Source of the DNA: an uncultured Alphaproteobacteria bacterium
GTDB taxonomy: Bacteria > Pseudomonadota > Alphaproteobacteria > Caulobacterales > Caulobacteraceae
Assembly: GCA_903860975.1 (NCBI GenBank)
Contig: CAIOSI010000017.1
Span: forward strand, 1 to 64,000
Direction: 5' to 3'
Length of the DNA: 64,000 nt
The translations under genes were made by a program, and so were the position numbers. The notes under the pieces were generated by a model. The model was not told the DNA's origin, ran no database searches, and saw only the letters and a program-made list of their open reading frames with translations. Each line of letters opens with the position of its first letter. The stretch's first letter is position 1. Of this stretch, positions 22,423-33,063 are shown in pieces.

Positions 22423-23823
22423 CTAAGGCTTTGATCCTGGCGTTCCAGGCGCTGCGGCTGTCGGCTGCGCATCTTCGTGCGCCCAGCTTCCAGGGGCGCC
22501 AGGAAATACGACGGGGCTCTCCCAGCCCTCAGCGCTGACGGCGCTGACGCCGAAGAACCAGTCATCGATGTTTACGTCCTTAAGCACCGCCTTGCCGGTG
22601 GCGGCCCCATCGCGGCTAAAGCGCCACTGCGCAGCTGTGGTGGAACGCCACCAAATACGATAATGCGCCGCGTCCGGCGCCTGCCCCCATTTGACCGTGG
22701 TGTCGGCAGACACTGCGCCGTCAATCTCGACGTGGGTGGGCGGCGCCGGTGCCGCAGCCATGGCCGCCATCGATATGACGTTCAAGCGGGTGACGTTGGC
22801 CAGGTAGGCGAAATCAACGCCCTCAATAACGTCACCGTACTTGATGCCGTTGTCAGTGCGCAGGTCCTGGTGCTGTCGGGTGTAGTTTTCATTGGCCTCG
22901 GTGACGCGCACGGCGGGGAAGCCGGCCTTTAGCATCTCGACCTGGTCTCCGCCGCGACTGAACCGGTCGGTCCGGTAGACCATGGTGACCCTGAAATTGC
23001 CGAGATAGCGCTCGGCCAGTCCGTCCATAAAGCGGGCAACCTGACGGGAGGGACTGTCGACCTCGCCACCATTGTATCTGCGCTTATCAGCCTCCGTGGC
23101 GGTTTCAACGGTCTTGGTGCCCTCCGAAAAGATCCGCACACGATTTGTCTCACGCACGCCATTGATGCCCTCGGTGTTGCCGACGATATCGTTGTTGAGG
23201 TCGGCCTCGACGCGCCAGCCTTGCTTGGTCGCATAGTCAGCCAGCACATGGCCGCCGTAGAGCCCCTGTTCTTCGCCTGAAAGCACGGCAAAGACCAAAG
23301 TCGCGGGGAATTTGCGCTTGGACAGCACACGGGCCGCCTCGATGACCGCGGCCGTCCCGGACGCGTCGTCGTTGGCGCCCGGCGCGTCCGACGTGGCGTT
23401 TTGCGGATCGCTCACCCGGCTGTCCACATGGCCGGAGATGACGATCACACGACCTGGGTCTGTGGTCCCGCGCTGGATGGCCAGCACGTCCATGACTTCC
23501 GTGGGATTGGGCGCGCGACGACCCGTAAAGACCTCCGACGGCGTCTCGATCGTCAGGCAGCCGCCACAGTCCTTTGAGATGGACTGGAATTCCGATGCGA
23601 CCCAGCGCCGCGCGGCGCCTATGCCGCGCGTATCGGACTTCGCATCTGAAAGGGTGTGGCGGGTGCCGAAGGAAACCAGCTTGGCGATGGTGGCGTGCTG
23701 CCGTTCAGGCGAAATCTGGTTGGCCAGCTCATGCAGGAGGGCATGCTCTGTTGGCTGGGGTTGGGCTTGGGCCGCCGACGCGGCGATGACCAAAATGGCA
23801 GCGAGACTGAGCAGGTGGCGCAA
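22423..23823 (-). CDS. Exported M28-family metallopeptidase
   Basis: A 466-aa exported aminopeptidase-like protein. A signal peptide (MRHLLSLAAILVIAASAAQA) precedes an M28 domain with all ligand motifs: GHVDSR, PGANDDASG (bridging Asp), SGEEQGLYG (catalytic Glu plus ligand), a later Asp in DLNNDIVGN and a His in RTDRFSRGGDQ to YTRQHQDLRT. A C-terminal Ig/fibronectin-like domain (THVEIDGAVSADTTVKWGQAPDAAHY) follows. It probably cleaves peptides in the periplasm or outside. It is convergent with the His-rich gene. Confidence 0.88.
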   Translation of the reverse strand: MRHLLSLAAILVIAASAAQAQPQPTEHALLHELANQISPERQHATIAKLVSFGTRHTLSDAKSDTRGIGAARRWVASEFQSISKDCGGCLTIETPSEVFTGRRAPNPTEVMDVLAIQRGTTDPGRVIVISGHVDSRVSDPQNATSDAPGANDDASGTAAVIEAARVLSKRKFPATLVFAVLSGEEQGLYGGHVLADYATKQGWRVEADLNNDIVGNTEGINGVRETNRVRIFSEGTKTVETATEADKRRYNGGEVDSPSRQVARFMDGLAERYLGNFRVTMVYRTDRFSRGGDQVEMLKAGFPAVRVTEANENYTRQHQDLRTDNGIKYGDVIEGVDFAYLANVTRLNVISMAAMAAAPAPPTHVEIDGAVSADTTVKWGQAPDAAHYRIWWRSTTAAQWRFSRDGAATGKAVLKDVNIDDWFFGVSAVSAEGWESPVVFPGAPGSWAHEDAQPTAAAPGTPGSKP

Positions 23824-23960
23824 AGATGGACTCCGGTCATTGAGCGCGCGACCCTCGCCGCCCGCCTGGGATTACGCGCGGGCAGTGAACCAGGAGCGAT
23901 GGATGCGCAAGGCGGGGCCGCTATTTGCGACCTTTTCTGGCCTTGGGTTTTCAACTCAGA

Positions 23961-24138
23961 CTAGCGTCGCAGCGCAAGGGTCAGCGTCCCGACGAATGTG
24001 TGGTCAAGGCCGGCCTCGGCATCGTTTCCGCTGTCATCGCGAAACGCGGACCTTCATCGTCGATCCGTCCGCGATCAGTTCAATCGGCGCGACCCCACCG
24101 GATCGCGCCTCAAGGTCGAGACCCCTTATGACAGTCAC
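23961..24138 (-). pseudogene. Small unrecognised gene, apparently frameshifted
   Basis: On the minus strand a GTG at 24138 opens a frame reading VTVIRGLDLEARSGGVAPIE and on to MKVRV, then meets a stop at 24034-24036. Shifting by one base at the AAA run near 24042 gives a second frame with HTFVGTLTLALRR before a TAG at 23961. Both halves have GC-rich third positions like the neighbours, so together they probably encode, or once encoded, a protein of about 58 residues. I do not recognise it. The rest of the 23824-24247 gap holds nothing else I can support. Confidence 0.35.
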
Positions 24139-24247
24139 TGTCCTCAGGCGAGATGACTGAGGCCGGCATCTGGGGGTTGACCTTGGCCATGCTGAAGATC
24201 AGCGCGCGGCCAGGGCTTGGTTCGTCAGCGGTTCTAAAAGGGCTGTC

Positions 24248-25441
24248 TTAGGCGGCGAAACTGAGCGGGTGCTGCTCGGCGCCAAGTCCGGCTTCGAAGT
24301 CTTGAAGCAGCTCCAGGATTTCGCCCATGGGTGCCATCAACGGCTTGCCCTTTGGGAAGCGGTAGCGCCAAAACGTAGCGACGTGGGACAGTGTGCCGGC
24401 GCCATCACCGAGCGCCATAAACATCTCCGGGGAGGCCAGTAGGAAGTCGCGAAACGCCGCGGCGTTACCTTCGGTGAGCTGGGTGAAGACGGAGTCGTAG
24501 GTCTTCAGGTAGCCCATCACCGCTTTGACTTGTCCCTCCATCGCATTGCGCAAGCGAAGTTTCATTTCGTCGATCAGCACCATCAACTCGCGATCGCGCG
24601 GTCCAATAACCCGAAGCTTCATAACCTCGATGAGCACCTCCTTCAGCTGCGGCCAAAGGCTGTTAAGCACCCATTTGTAGTAGAGGAAGCCCTTCCAGCT
24701 GAAGATCCCCTCGCGGTAGCTCTCGCCTTCCAACTGCAAAGTCAGGCGCAAGGGCTCCAGGCGTTCATCGGTCTTGGCCGAAAGCAGCGCCTCCACCAAA
24801 CGGCTGGTTGCGCCGCTGCTGCCTGTGCCGCCATAGGCAAGCGCGATCAATCGAGCGATCTCACCCCCGACAAAGCGCTGCATCTTGTCGGCGTCGCCGG
24901 CGGAAATTTCGAAATGGCTCGGGCTGATATCATAGCCGCGACGCTTCATATGCTCTCGCAGCAAAAAGGGATCGAGCGAGGGCATTTCGTCGATCGCCTC
25001 GAGAATTTCGACGTCGCGAAGGATATCCTCCTTACCGCTGCGTATCTCCTCCAGGACGGGCATCCAGCCCTTTTCTCCCACGAAGACCGTGCGACCGCCC
25101 AAGGAGAGGTCCGCACGGTCGAAGGGCACGATGATCTTGGTGGCTGAGCGTTGCAGGCTGTCGAACAGGCTGACTTCATCGGCGCGCAGGCGATGCTTCA
25201 GCACCACCGAGCCGTTGAGGATCTGGCTGCGGAAGATGGGCTTTGCGGCGTGCTCGGGGTTGTCAGAATTGCGCACTGAAAGCACCGCCAGGTTCAGGAC
25301 CCGGCTTGTGGAAGCGGTTTTTTCGAGGCCGCGCAGGCTCCGGTAAATGCGTTCGTTTGAACCCGACACTTGGAACTTTCCGGTACTGATGGAAGCCGTT
25401 TTTACGAGCCGCTTCGGCGACCCCGAGCGTTCGTGTCCCAT
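24248..25441 (-). CDS. Unrecognised 397-aa cytoplasmic protein
   Basis: A 397-aa protein with no signal peptide or membrane segment. The N-terminal half contains KTASTSRVLNLAVLSVRNS and ATKIIVPFDRADLSLGGRTVFVGEKGW. The C-terminal half is mostly helical with many charged residues (KEVLIEVMKLRVIGPRDREL, GQVKAVMGYLKTYDSVFTQL), ending WRYRFPKGKPLMAPMGEILELL. Codon use fits the genome. It is flanked by gaps of more than 400 bp on both sides, so it is probably monocistronic. I do not recognise the family and assign no function. The ribosome site before ATG 25441 is weak. Confidence 0.7.
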   Translation of the reverse strand: MGHERSGSPKRLVKTASISTGKFQVSGSNERIYRSLRGLEKTASTSRVLNLAVLSVRNSDNPEHAAKPIFRSQILNGSVVLKHRLRADEVSLFDSLQRSATKIIVPFDRADLSLGGRTVFVGEKGWMPVLEEIRSGKEDILRDVEILEAIDEMPSLDPFLLREHMKRRGYDISPSHFEISAGDADKMQRFVGGEIARLIALAYGGTGSSGATSRLVEALLSAKTDERLEPLRLTLQLEGESYREGIFSWKGFLYYKWVLNSLWPQLKEVLIEVMKLRVIGPRDRELMVLIDEMKLRLRNAMEGQVKAVMGYLKTYDSVFTQLTEGNAAAFRDFLLASPEMFMALGDGAGTLSHVATFWRYRFPKGKPLMAPMGEILELLQDFEAGLGAEQHPLSFAA

Positions 25442-25966
25442 AAATTCCCGAAAGGACCGTTAAAGCTGACGCGAATGCGACGTCATGTGCAGTTCGTTCA
25501 ACCTGGGGTTGGCAGGGGAACCAGGGTGAGCGCGGATGGTGCCTGGCCCTTCAGGACCCAAATCGCGGACCGCGGCCAATTGGCCCGAGCGGGTCGATCT
25601 GTGATCACAACACCTTGAACGCGTGTCCAATCCTGATTTTGGGATTTCGCCAAAGCCACTGCTGCGGTGTCTGCCGATGTTGCGAATGATCTCTGCTATG
25701 CCGCAGTCGCAGGGCGTGACCTGCACGGAATACCTCGACGATCAGCTCGCAAGAAAAGCCAATTTCATAAATAACTTCATATTTTTAATAGACTTATTGC
25801 CAGGCATTGACCGGGCTCGATGGCGGCCCTTGATCGCTCAGGCGCGGAAGCGTCGGAAGGCCCGTCTTGTCTCAACCGCGTCGGTGCCGCAGCCCCATCC
25901 CGGGCCTGATTCCTATTGCGCATCGACGTGTGGCGCGCTGTCGCAATTTCGCAATCCAACGCCCAT
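25442..25966. other. Long intergenic region with AT-rich patch
   Basis: More than 500 bp without a supportable gene, between the unrecognised 397-aa gene and the XRE regulator. The stretch 25762-25800 is strikingly AT-rich for this genome (runs such as ATAAATAACTTCATATTTTT) and could hold a promoter or a protein-binding site. The open frames here have poor codon use, and one overlaps the regulator out of frame. Confidence 0.4.
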
Positions 25967-25998
25967 ATGGTTGAGCTCATTAACCATGTTTCATGGTT
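25967..25998 (+). promoter_or_regulatory. Candidate XRE operator: three ATGGTT half-sites
   Basis: A perfect inverted repeat AACCATG-TTT-CATGGTT occupies 25982-25998, with a third half-site ATGGTT at 25967-25972 facing the first arm. The array ends 15 bp before the regulator start codon. That is the geometry of an autoregulatory operator for a helix-turn-helix protein. Inferred from sequence symmetry only. Confidence 0.45.
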
Positions 25999-26013
25999 CA
26001 GCGGTGGGCGGAA

Positions 26014-26301
26014 ATGAACTGCGGTCTTGACGTGTTGGTGGGCCGCCGATTGCGGGCGCGCCGGCGATTGCTTGGCTATTCACAACAGACGCTCGGCGAG
26101 GCTTGCGGGGTCACCTTTCAGCAAATTCACAAGTACGAGGCGGCCGTCTGCAAAATGTCGGTCCTGATGTTATGGAAGCTCGCGGGCGCGTTGGAAGTCG
26201 AGGTCAGCTATTTCTTTGAGGGTCTGCCAACCGAGGCGGAAGTCTTGACCAGCCGCCGCCGCGAAGAGCCCGCGATGGGCGAAATCAGCGGTGCTGCCTA
26301 A
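26014..26301 (+). CDS. XRE-family helix-turn-helix regulator
   Basis: A 95-aa protein with a Cro/CI-type helix-turn-helix at residues 8-62 (VGRRLRARRRLLGYSQQTLGEA, then FQQIHKYEAAVCKMSVLMLWKLAGAL), ending VEVSYFFEGL and a charged tail. This single-domain form is common and often multicopy in alphaproteobacteria. I chose ATG 26014, with GGTGGGCGGA upstream; an ATG at 25993 lies inside the palindrome and would add seven residues. Its targets are unknown beyond probable autoregulation. Confidence 0.8.
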   Translation: MNCGLDVLVGRRLRARRRLLGYSQQTLGEACGVTFQQIHKYEAAVCKMSVLMLWKLAGALEVEVSYFFEGLPTEAEVLTSRRREEPAMGEISGAA

Positions 26302-26649
26302 ATAACCTTTGCAGATTACTGACGACCGACGGGAGCCCTTGGGCTTTCGGTATGGTCGTGAACGACTGCTGAGTTGCAAGAGACAACCTTGGTGAGGCCG
26401 CCCCCCATAGCCGCCGATAGGCCTCACGCCTGCCTTTCCGTCGCGTACGGCCTTGGCCTTGAATAAGGCAGATCCAAATCGACCTGGGCGCCACCGCATC
26501 GGAAATACGGCCTCAAACGCACTTGAGGCCATCAAGCGGACTGCCACGGTTTTACTGGCAAGGACGACGGCGCGGGTCTCTCTTTAATAAGGAGGCGCGC
26601 CGCATGGCTGCGGCCGCTCTACGCGATCAAGAGAGTGCCGGCTCTTTCG
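26302..26649. other. Intergenic region before the rplU promoter
   Basis: About 350 bp with no recognisable gene. From ATG 26604, behind a strong AAGGAGG site, a 44-codon frame runs to 26738 across the rplU promoter (starting MAAAALRDQESAGSF). It could be a short peptide gene but has no other support. A weak GC hairpin near 26333-26345 may end the XRE transcript. Confidence 0.35.
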
Positions 26650-26677
26650 TTGACACTCCGCCGCCCATGCGTATAAG
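26650..26677 (+). promoter_or_regulatory. Sigma-70 promoter of rplU-rpmA
   Basis: TTGACA (26650-26655) and TATAAG (26672-26677) are separated by 16 bp, a near-consensus housekeeping promoter. The predicted start of transcription near 26684 gives a leader of about 70 nt before the rplU ATG. Confidence 0.7.
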
Positions 26678-26688
26678 TCCCGCCCTCT

Positions 26689-26712
26689 CGCCCGCGGGCC
26701 ATCTCGCGGGCG
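26689..26712 (+). promoter_or_regulatory. GC-rich hairpin in the rplU leader
   Basis: A perfect 8-bp stem CGCCCGCG/CGCGGGCG (26689-26696 and 26705-26712) with an 8-nt loop lies at the very 5-prime end of the predicted rplU transcript, followed by a short T-containing stretch. It could stabilise the mRNA or act in ribosomal-protein feedback. I know of no described leader of this shape in this group. Confidence 0.45.
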
Positions 26713-26755
26713 CATTCCGTTTTGCACATAGACAGTGATTTTGAAGGCGCGAACG

Positions 26756-27382
26756 ATGTACGCGGTGATCAAGACCGGCGGCAAGCAGTACCGGGTTTCC
26801 CCCGGCGATCTGATGGTTGTCGAAAAGCTCGCAGGCGAGCCCGGCTCGAACGTGGCCTTCGGCGACGTACTCATGGTTGGTGAGGGCGAGGCCGTTACGC
26901 TCGGCGCTCCTACCGTCGAGGGCGCGTCCGTCTCGGCGACCCTTATCGAGACCCGCAAGGGTGAAAAGGTGAAGATCTTCAAGAAGATCCGTCGCCAAGG
27001 TTATCGCCGCACCCGCGGCCACCGCCAGCACGAGACCGTGCTTCGGGTGGTGGGCGTCACGGGCGCAGACGGTAAGGAAGTCAAATGGGACGGCAAGGTC
27101 GACTTGACCACCAAGGGCGAACTCGACGCACGCGCCCGTGGTCTGGTGTTCGTCAGTCCGGCCGCGCAAGCCGAAGCCGCTGCAGCCGCGAAGGTGCAGA
27201 CGCCGAAAAAGGCCGCCGTTGCCGTCGCCAAGCCTTCCAAGGCTAAGGCTGCTCATGCCTCGCACGTCGAAGCCGGGCTCGAAGCGGCTCCTGCCGTTGC
27301 CGAAGCCAAGGCGGTCCCAGCCAAGAAAGCGGCTTCCCCTAAGAAGGTCGCTGCCCCGAAGAAGGACAAGGGCGCCGAGTAA
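26756..27382 (+). CDS. rplU: 50S ribosomal protein L21 with long C-terminal extension
   Basis: L21 occupies residues 1-102 (MYAVIKTGGKQYRVSPGD, KKIRRQGYRRTRGHRQHETVL region), ending in a normal beta core. The protein then continues for about 105 residues of Ala/Lys/Val-rich low complexity (KKAAVAVAKPSKAKAAH pattern), making 208 aa, twice the usual length. The tail is highly basic and probably disordered; it may contact rRNA. Similar tails of varying length are known in alphaproteobacterial L21. It is the first gene of rplU-rpmA. Confidence 0.95.
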   Translation: MYAVIKTGGKQYRVSPGDLMVVEKLAGEPGSNVAFGDVLMVGEGEAVTLGAPTVEGASVSATLIETRKGEKVKIFKKIRRQGYRRTRGHRQHETVLRVVGVTGADGKEVKWDGKVDLTTKGELDARARGLVFVSPAAQAEAAAAAKVQTPKKAAVAVAKPSKAKAAHASHVEAGLEAAPAVAEAKAVPAKKAASPKKVAAPKKDKGAE

Positions 27383-27413
27383 GGCGGCCCTCGCAGAGAG
27401 TTAGGAGAGCACC

Positions 27414-27686
27414 ATGGCTCACAAAAAATCAGGTGGTTCCTCGCGCAACGGTCGCGATTCCGCCGGCCAGCGTCTGGGCGTCAAGAAGTTCGGCGGCGAA
27501 GCGGTGCTCGCCGGCAATATCTTGGTGCGTCAGCGCGGCACCAAGTTCTGGCCTGGGGATAATGTGGGCCTTGGGCGCGACCATACCCTCTTCGCTACCG
27601 CGACTGGCGCTGTGAAGTTTATCACCAAGCGCGACGACCGCACTTACGTGAACGTGGTGATGGCCGAAGAGATCAACACCAAGTAG
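27414..27686 (+). CDS. rpmA: 50S ribosomal protein L27
   Basis: A 90-aa L27. The N-terminus [16 protein letters not shown], which reaches toward the peptidyl transferase centre, is intact, as are [21 protein letters not shown] and GRDHTLFA. A strong GTTAGGAGAG ribosome site precedes ATG 27414. It ends the rplU-rpmA transcript at the terminator at 27741. Confidence 0.97.
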   Translation: MAHKKSGGSSRNGRDSAGQRLGVKKFGGEAVLAGNILVRQRGTKFWPGDNVGLGRDHTLFATATGAVKFITKRDDRTYVNVVMAEEINTK

Positions 27687-27740
27687 GCAAACCCTCTTTC
27701 TCCGGTTTCGCCTGCAGGCTGAACCGGACAGGCGATCCCA

Positions 27741-27780
27741 AGCGGGGAGTCCGGACAGCCGGTCTCCCCGCTTTTCGTTT
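27741..27780 (+). terminator. Rho-independent terminator after rpmA
   Basis: A perfect 9-bp stem AGCGGGGAG/CTCCCCGCT (27741-27749 and 27764-27772) is followed by TTTTCGTTTT. It closes the rplU-rpmA operon. Confidence 0.85.
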
Positions 27781-27811
27781 TGGGCCCCATCAGAGGGCCG
27801 GGAGGAAGAAA

Positions 27812-28342
27812 ATGTGCGCAGTTGATGTGACCTCCGTGATTTCTACGGATCGGCTAATCCTTCGCGGGCCAGTTATGAGCGATGCCCCGACGATCGCCAG
27901 CCTTGCCAATGACCTGAGCGTTGCTGCGATGACGGGAACGATCCCGCATCCTTATGGCCTGACCGACGCCGAGACTTTCATCGCCCGAGCCCAGGCTTGC
28001 GATTGGAAGTCTGAGGCGAATTGGGTGATCGAACACCAGACCTTCGGCGTGCTGGGGGGGCTTGGCTTGAAGCGCAGCGTGCGGCCAGAACTGGGTTACT
28101 GGATCGGCCGTCCGTACTGGAACCGCGGCTACGCAACCGAGGCCGTGCGAGCGGCTTTGCGCTGGGTAACGCGCGATTGGCGCAAATCCGTCATCGTCGC
28201 GGGTCACTTTGCTGATAATTCAGCGTCAGGGCAGGTGCTCTGCAAGGCGGGCTTCCTCTACACCGGTGATATCGAACACCGGCCGTCAGCCGCCCGTGGT
28301 CGCGACGATGTGCCGACGCGGATGATGGTGTGGCTGGCGTAG
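27812..28342 (+). CDS. GNAT N-acetyltransferase (RimJ/RimL-like)
   Basis: A 176-aa acetyltransferase of the RimJ/RimL-type GNAT group. It begins with the typical STDRLILRGPVMSDAPTIASL and has the strand ELGYWIGRPYWNRGYATEA, where RGYATEA forms the acetyl-CoA pyrophosphate loop. The C-terminal NSASGQVLCKAGF is the conserved final motif. The substrate is unknown; ribosomal proteins or small amines are typical. It is isolated by the rpmA terminator and the repeat element upstream of obgE. Confidence 0.87.
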   Translation: MCAVDVTSVISTDRLILRGPVMSDAPTIASLANDLSVAAMTGTIPHPYGLTDAETFIARAQACDWKSEANWVIEHQTFGVLGGLGLKRSVRPELGYWIGRPYWNRGYATEAVRAALRWVTRDWRKSVIVAGHFADNSASGQVLCKAGFLYTGDIEHRPSAARGRDDVPTRMMVWLA

Positions 28343-28377
28343 GCTGAGCGGCACGCACCATTCGTGCTATCCTATAG

Positions 28378-30683
<2,306 letters not shown>

Positions 30684-30707
30684 ACCCGGTGCTGCCGGTC
30701 CCCGACG

Positions 30708-31310
30708 TTACGGAGAAGAGCCGTGGGTATTGAGGTCGCCCTTCTTATCGACATCAAACAGCACCCCGTCGTCAGGGCTTTCGATCAGGGCCAATCGCTC
30801 GCCGAGATCTTGCAGCACGCTGCGCGCTCCAGCGTCGCCGCTCAGCGCCAAGAGTTGCGGAAAAAGCTTATGGCCAATCAATACGGGGTTGCCGCGCCGT
30901 TGCTGGAACGTTGGCGCAGCGGCGAGCGCGCCGGCCATCACCGCTTCGGCCAATTTCGGCAGGACCGAGGTCGGCACCCGCGGCATGTCGCCCAAGAAGA
31001 CGAAAACGCCGGTGGTGTCGGCGGGCAGACTGGCGATCCCGGTGCGGAGCGAGGCGCCCATGCCCTCAGCGTGATCAGCGGCGTGGACGATGAGTGCGCG
31101 AGCGTCGAAGGCGCGCGCAGCCTGGCTTACGCCGGCGGCATTTGCGCCGACGATGACGGTCACGCTGCGGGCTGGCGCAGCGAAGGCCGCGGCGAGTGCG
31201 CTCTCCAGCAGGAAGCCGGAGCCCCAAGGCGCAAGCAGCTTGTCGCCGCCGAAACGGCGTCCCGACCCAGCGGCCAAAACGATAGCTTCGAAGCTGACCC
31301 CTGTCGCCAA
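30708..31310 (-). CDS. MocA-like molybdopterin nucleotidyltransferase
   Basis: A 200-aa nucleotidyltransferase of the MocA/MobA-like group. It starts [19 protein letters not shown], the nucleotide-binding signature, followed by [14 protein letters not shown] and FLGDMPRVP, with the metal-binding Asp. Members transfer CMP or GMP to Mo-molybdopterin; the closeness to MocA and the XdhC gene nearby favour the CMP form for xanthine-dehydrogenase-type enzymes. I place the start at TTG 31310 behind GAGGATGAGG, 29 bp from the divergent moaA start. A 31361 start would overlap moaA. Confidence 0.82.
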   Translation of the reverse strand: MATGVSFEAIVLAAGSGRRFGGDKLLAPWGSGFLLESALAAAFAAPARSVTVIVGANAAGVSQAARAFDARALIVHAADHAEGMGASLRTGIASLPADTTGVFVFLGDMPRVPTSVLPKLAEAVMAGALAAAPTFQQRRGNPVLIGHKLFPQLLALSGDAGARSVLQDLGERLALIESPDDGVLFDVDKKGDLNTHGSSP

Positions 31311-31339
31311 GGCCTCATCCTCTCTATGTTTGCAGTCGC

Positions 31340-32368
31340 ATGACACACGACGACGCCTCATCGCCGCAAGGTCCTCGCCCGCTCATCGACGGTTTCGGGC
31401 GCAAAGTGACCTATCTGCGCGTCTCGGTCACCGACCGTTGCGACTTGCGCTGCGTCTATTGCATGTCCGAGCACATGGTCTTTCTTCCGAAGGCGGAGGT
31501 GCTAACGTTGGAGGAACTCGACCGGATCGCGACGGCGTTCGTCGGTCTGGGTACGCGCAAACTGCGGATCACGGGTGGTGAGCCTTTGGTACGTAAGGGC
31601 GTCTTAGGTTTGATCGAAGGTCTGAGCCGACATCTGAAGTCTGGTGCGCTCGACGAGATCACACTGACGACCAACGGCACACAGCTGGCGCAATTTGCCG
31701 AGCGGTTGTCCAAGGCTGGGATGAAGCGGATCAACGTTTCGTTGGATTCGCTGAAGCCCGACCTTTTCCGCACTCTGACGCGAGGGGGAGACCTGGCCAA
31801 GGTGATTGCCGGGATCGATGCGGCGCAGGCGGCGGGCCTTAAGGTCAAGCTTAACGCCGTGGCTCTTAAAGACGACAATGCCGCTGAATTGCCAGACCTG
31901 ATCCGATGGGCCCACGCGCGCGGCGTCGACGTGACCCTGATCGAAACCATGCCGATGGGCGAAGTCGACGCCGACAGGACAGACCAGTATCTGTCGCTGA
32001 AGACACTTAGGGCCAACTTGGAAAGTTTCTGGACACTCAAGGACCTGGCGGTCACGACAGGGGGGCCGGCCCGCTATGTCGATGTTGTCGAGACCGGCGG
32101 GCGTTTGGGCTTCATCACCCCGCTCAGTCACAATTTCTGCGAGGCTTGCAACCGCGTGCGGCTGACCTGCACAGGCACGCTGCATTCCTGTCTTGGCCAG
32201 GAGGATGCCTCTGACTTACGCGCGGTGATCCGCGGCGGGGCCTCGGATGAGCGGCTGATTGAAGCGATCCGAAACGCCGTCGACGCTAAGCCCAAAGGCC
32301 ACGACTTCCATATCGGACGTGCCGCTGCACCCTCGGTGGCCCGGCACATGTCTACGACCGGAGGCTAG
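31340..32368 (+). CDS. moaA: GTP 3-prime,8-cyclase MoaA
   Basis: A 342-aa radical SAM enzyme that starts molybdenum cofactor synthesis by rearranging GTP. The N-terminal cluster is bound by Cys34, Cys38 and Cys41 in [10 protein letters not shown]. The C-terminal cluster motif is [18 protein letters not shown]. The protein ends in the Gly-Gly tail needed for activity. It is the first gene of a six-gene operon whose members overlap or nearly touch. Confidence 0.97.
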   Translation: MTHDDASSPQGPRPLIDGFGRKVTYLRVSVTDRCDLRCVYCMSEHMVFLPKAEVLTLEELDRIATAFVGLGTRKLRITGGEPLVRKGVLGLIEGLSRHLKSGALDEITLTTNGTQLAQFAERLSKAGMKRINVSLDSLKPDLFRTLTRGGDLAKVIAGIDAAQAAGLKVKLNAVALKDDNAAELPDLIRWAHARGVDVTLIETMPMGEVDADRTDQYLSLKTLRANLESFWTLKDLAVTTGGPARYVDVVETGGRLGFITPLSHNFCEACNRVRLTCTGTLHSCLGQEDASDLRAVIRGGASDERLIEAIRNAVDAKPKGHDFHIGRAAAPSVARHMSTTGG

Positions 32369-32371
32369 GCG

Positions 32372-32611
32372 GTGGCTCGTGTCCTGCTGTTCGGGCGCCT
32401 GAGCGACGTGGCAGGCTGGCGCTTGCGAGAGATCGATAGTCCTCTCCTTTCCACGCTTTTGACGACCCTGGCCGAAGAGGATGCCGCCTTGGGCGAAGCT
32501 CTGTCGGGGCCGGGCGTGCAGGTGGCTTTGGACCAGGTGATCGTAAGGGGCGATGCGCCCCTCAACACTGCAACAGAGATCGCATTCTTGCCTCCGATGA
32601 GCGGCGGATGA
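32372..32611 (+). CDS. moaD: Molybdopterin synthase small subunit MoaD
   Basis: A 79-aa ubiquitin-like sulfur carrier ending PPMSGG; the terminal Gly-Gly is adenylated and thiocarboxylated to donate sulfur to molybdopterin. The start is GTG 32372, three bases after the moaA stop. It overlaps moaE by four bases (ATGA). Confidence 0.92.
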   Translation: MARVLLFGRLSDVAGWRLREIDSPLLSTLLTTLAEEDAALGEALSGPGVQVALDQVIVRGDAPLNTATEIAFLPPMSGG

Positions 32612-33063
32612 TCCGGCTGACCTTCGATCCCATAGATCCAGGCGGGCTCTTGAATGAATTCAGTAGGGGTCGGTTGGAGGTAGGCGCGGTCGCGACCTTC
32701 ACCGGGCTCGCACGCGCCGAGGCCGGTGCCACGGTTGCCCTGGAGCTTGAGGCCTATCCGGGTTTCACCGAGGCGGAGATCGGTAAGATCGCCGTCCAGG
32801 CGAAGGCCCGCTTTGGTCTCGAGGATTTCGCCATCTTGCATCGCGTGGGCAAGATCGCTCCAGGTGACCCCGTCGTGTTCGTTGCAACGGCTGCGCGCCA
32901 TCGCCGGGCGGCCTTCGAGGCCTGCGACTTCCTGATGGACTACTTGAAGTCTAAAGCGCCCTTCTGGAAGAAGGAGCACGGCCCGAACGGTGCCCGCTGG
33001 GTCGAGCCGCGGCCCGAAGACCATGCTGACCTGACGCGGTGGGATAAGGAGATCTCCAAATGA
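32608..33063 (+). CDS. moaE: Molybdopterin synthase catalytic subunit MoaE
   Basis: A 151-aa MoaE, which with MoaD converts cyclic pyranopterin to molybdopterin. It has the conserved GAVATFTGLAR start, LELEAYPGFTEAEI, RVGKIAPGDPVVFVATAARHR and the active-site lysine region LKSKAPFWKKE. Coupled at both ends by four-base overlaps with moaD and moaB. Confidence 0.96.
   Translation: MIRLTFDPIDPGGLLNEFSRGRLEVGAVATFTGLARAEAGATVALELEAYPGFTEAEIGKIAVQAKARFGLEDFAILHRVGKIAPGDPVVFVATAARHRRAAFEACDFLMDYLKSKAPFWKKEHGPNGARWVEPRPEDHADLTRWDKEISK

Noticed and set aside
23312..24160. A 282-codon plus-strand frame over the M28 peptidase start and the following gap
   Set aside because: Mostly antisense to the peptidase gene, with composition typical of a shadow frame and no family resemblance.
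25970..25990. TTAACC as a CtrA-type binding site
   Set aside because: The paired TTAA at the required spacing is missing; the sequence is better explained as part of the XRE palindrome.
25623..26030. A 135-codon plus-strand frame before the XRE regulator
   Set aside because: Crosses the AT-rich patch and the operator, has poor codon use and overlaps the regulator out of frame.
32365..33024. A 219-codon minus-strand frame opposite moaD and moaE
   Set aside because: The genes on the plus strand are certain, and this frame has no recognisable motif.
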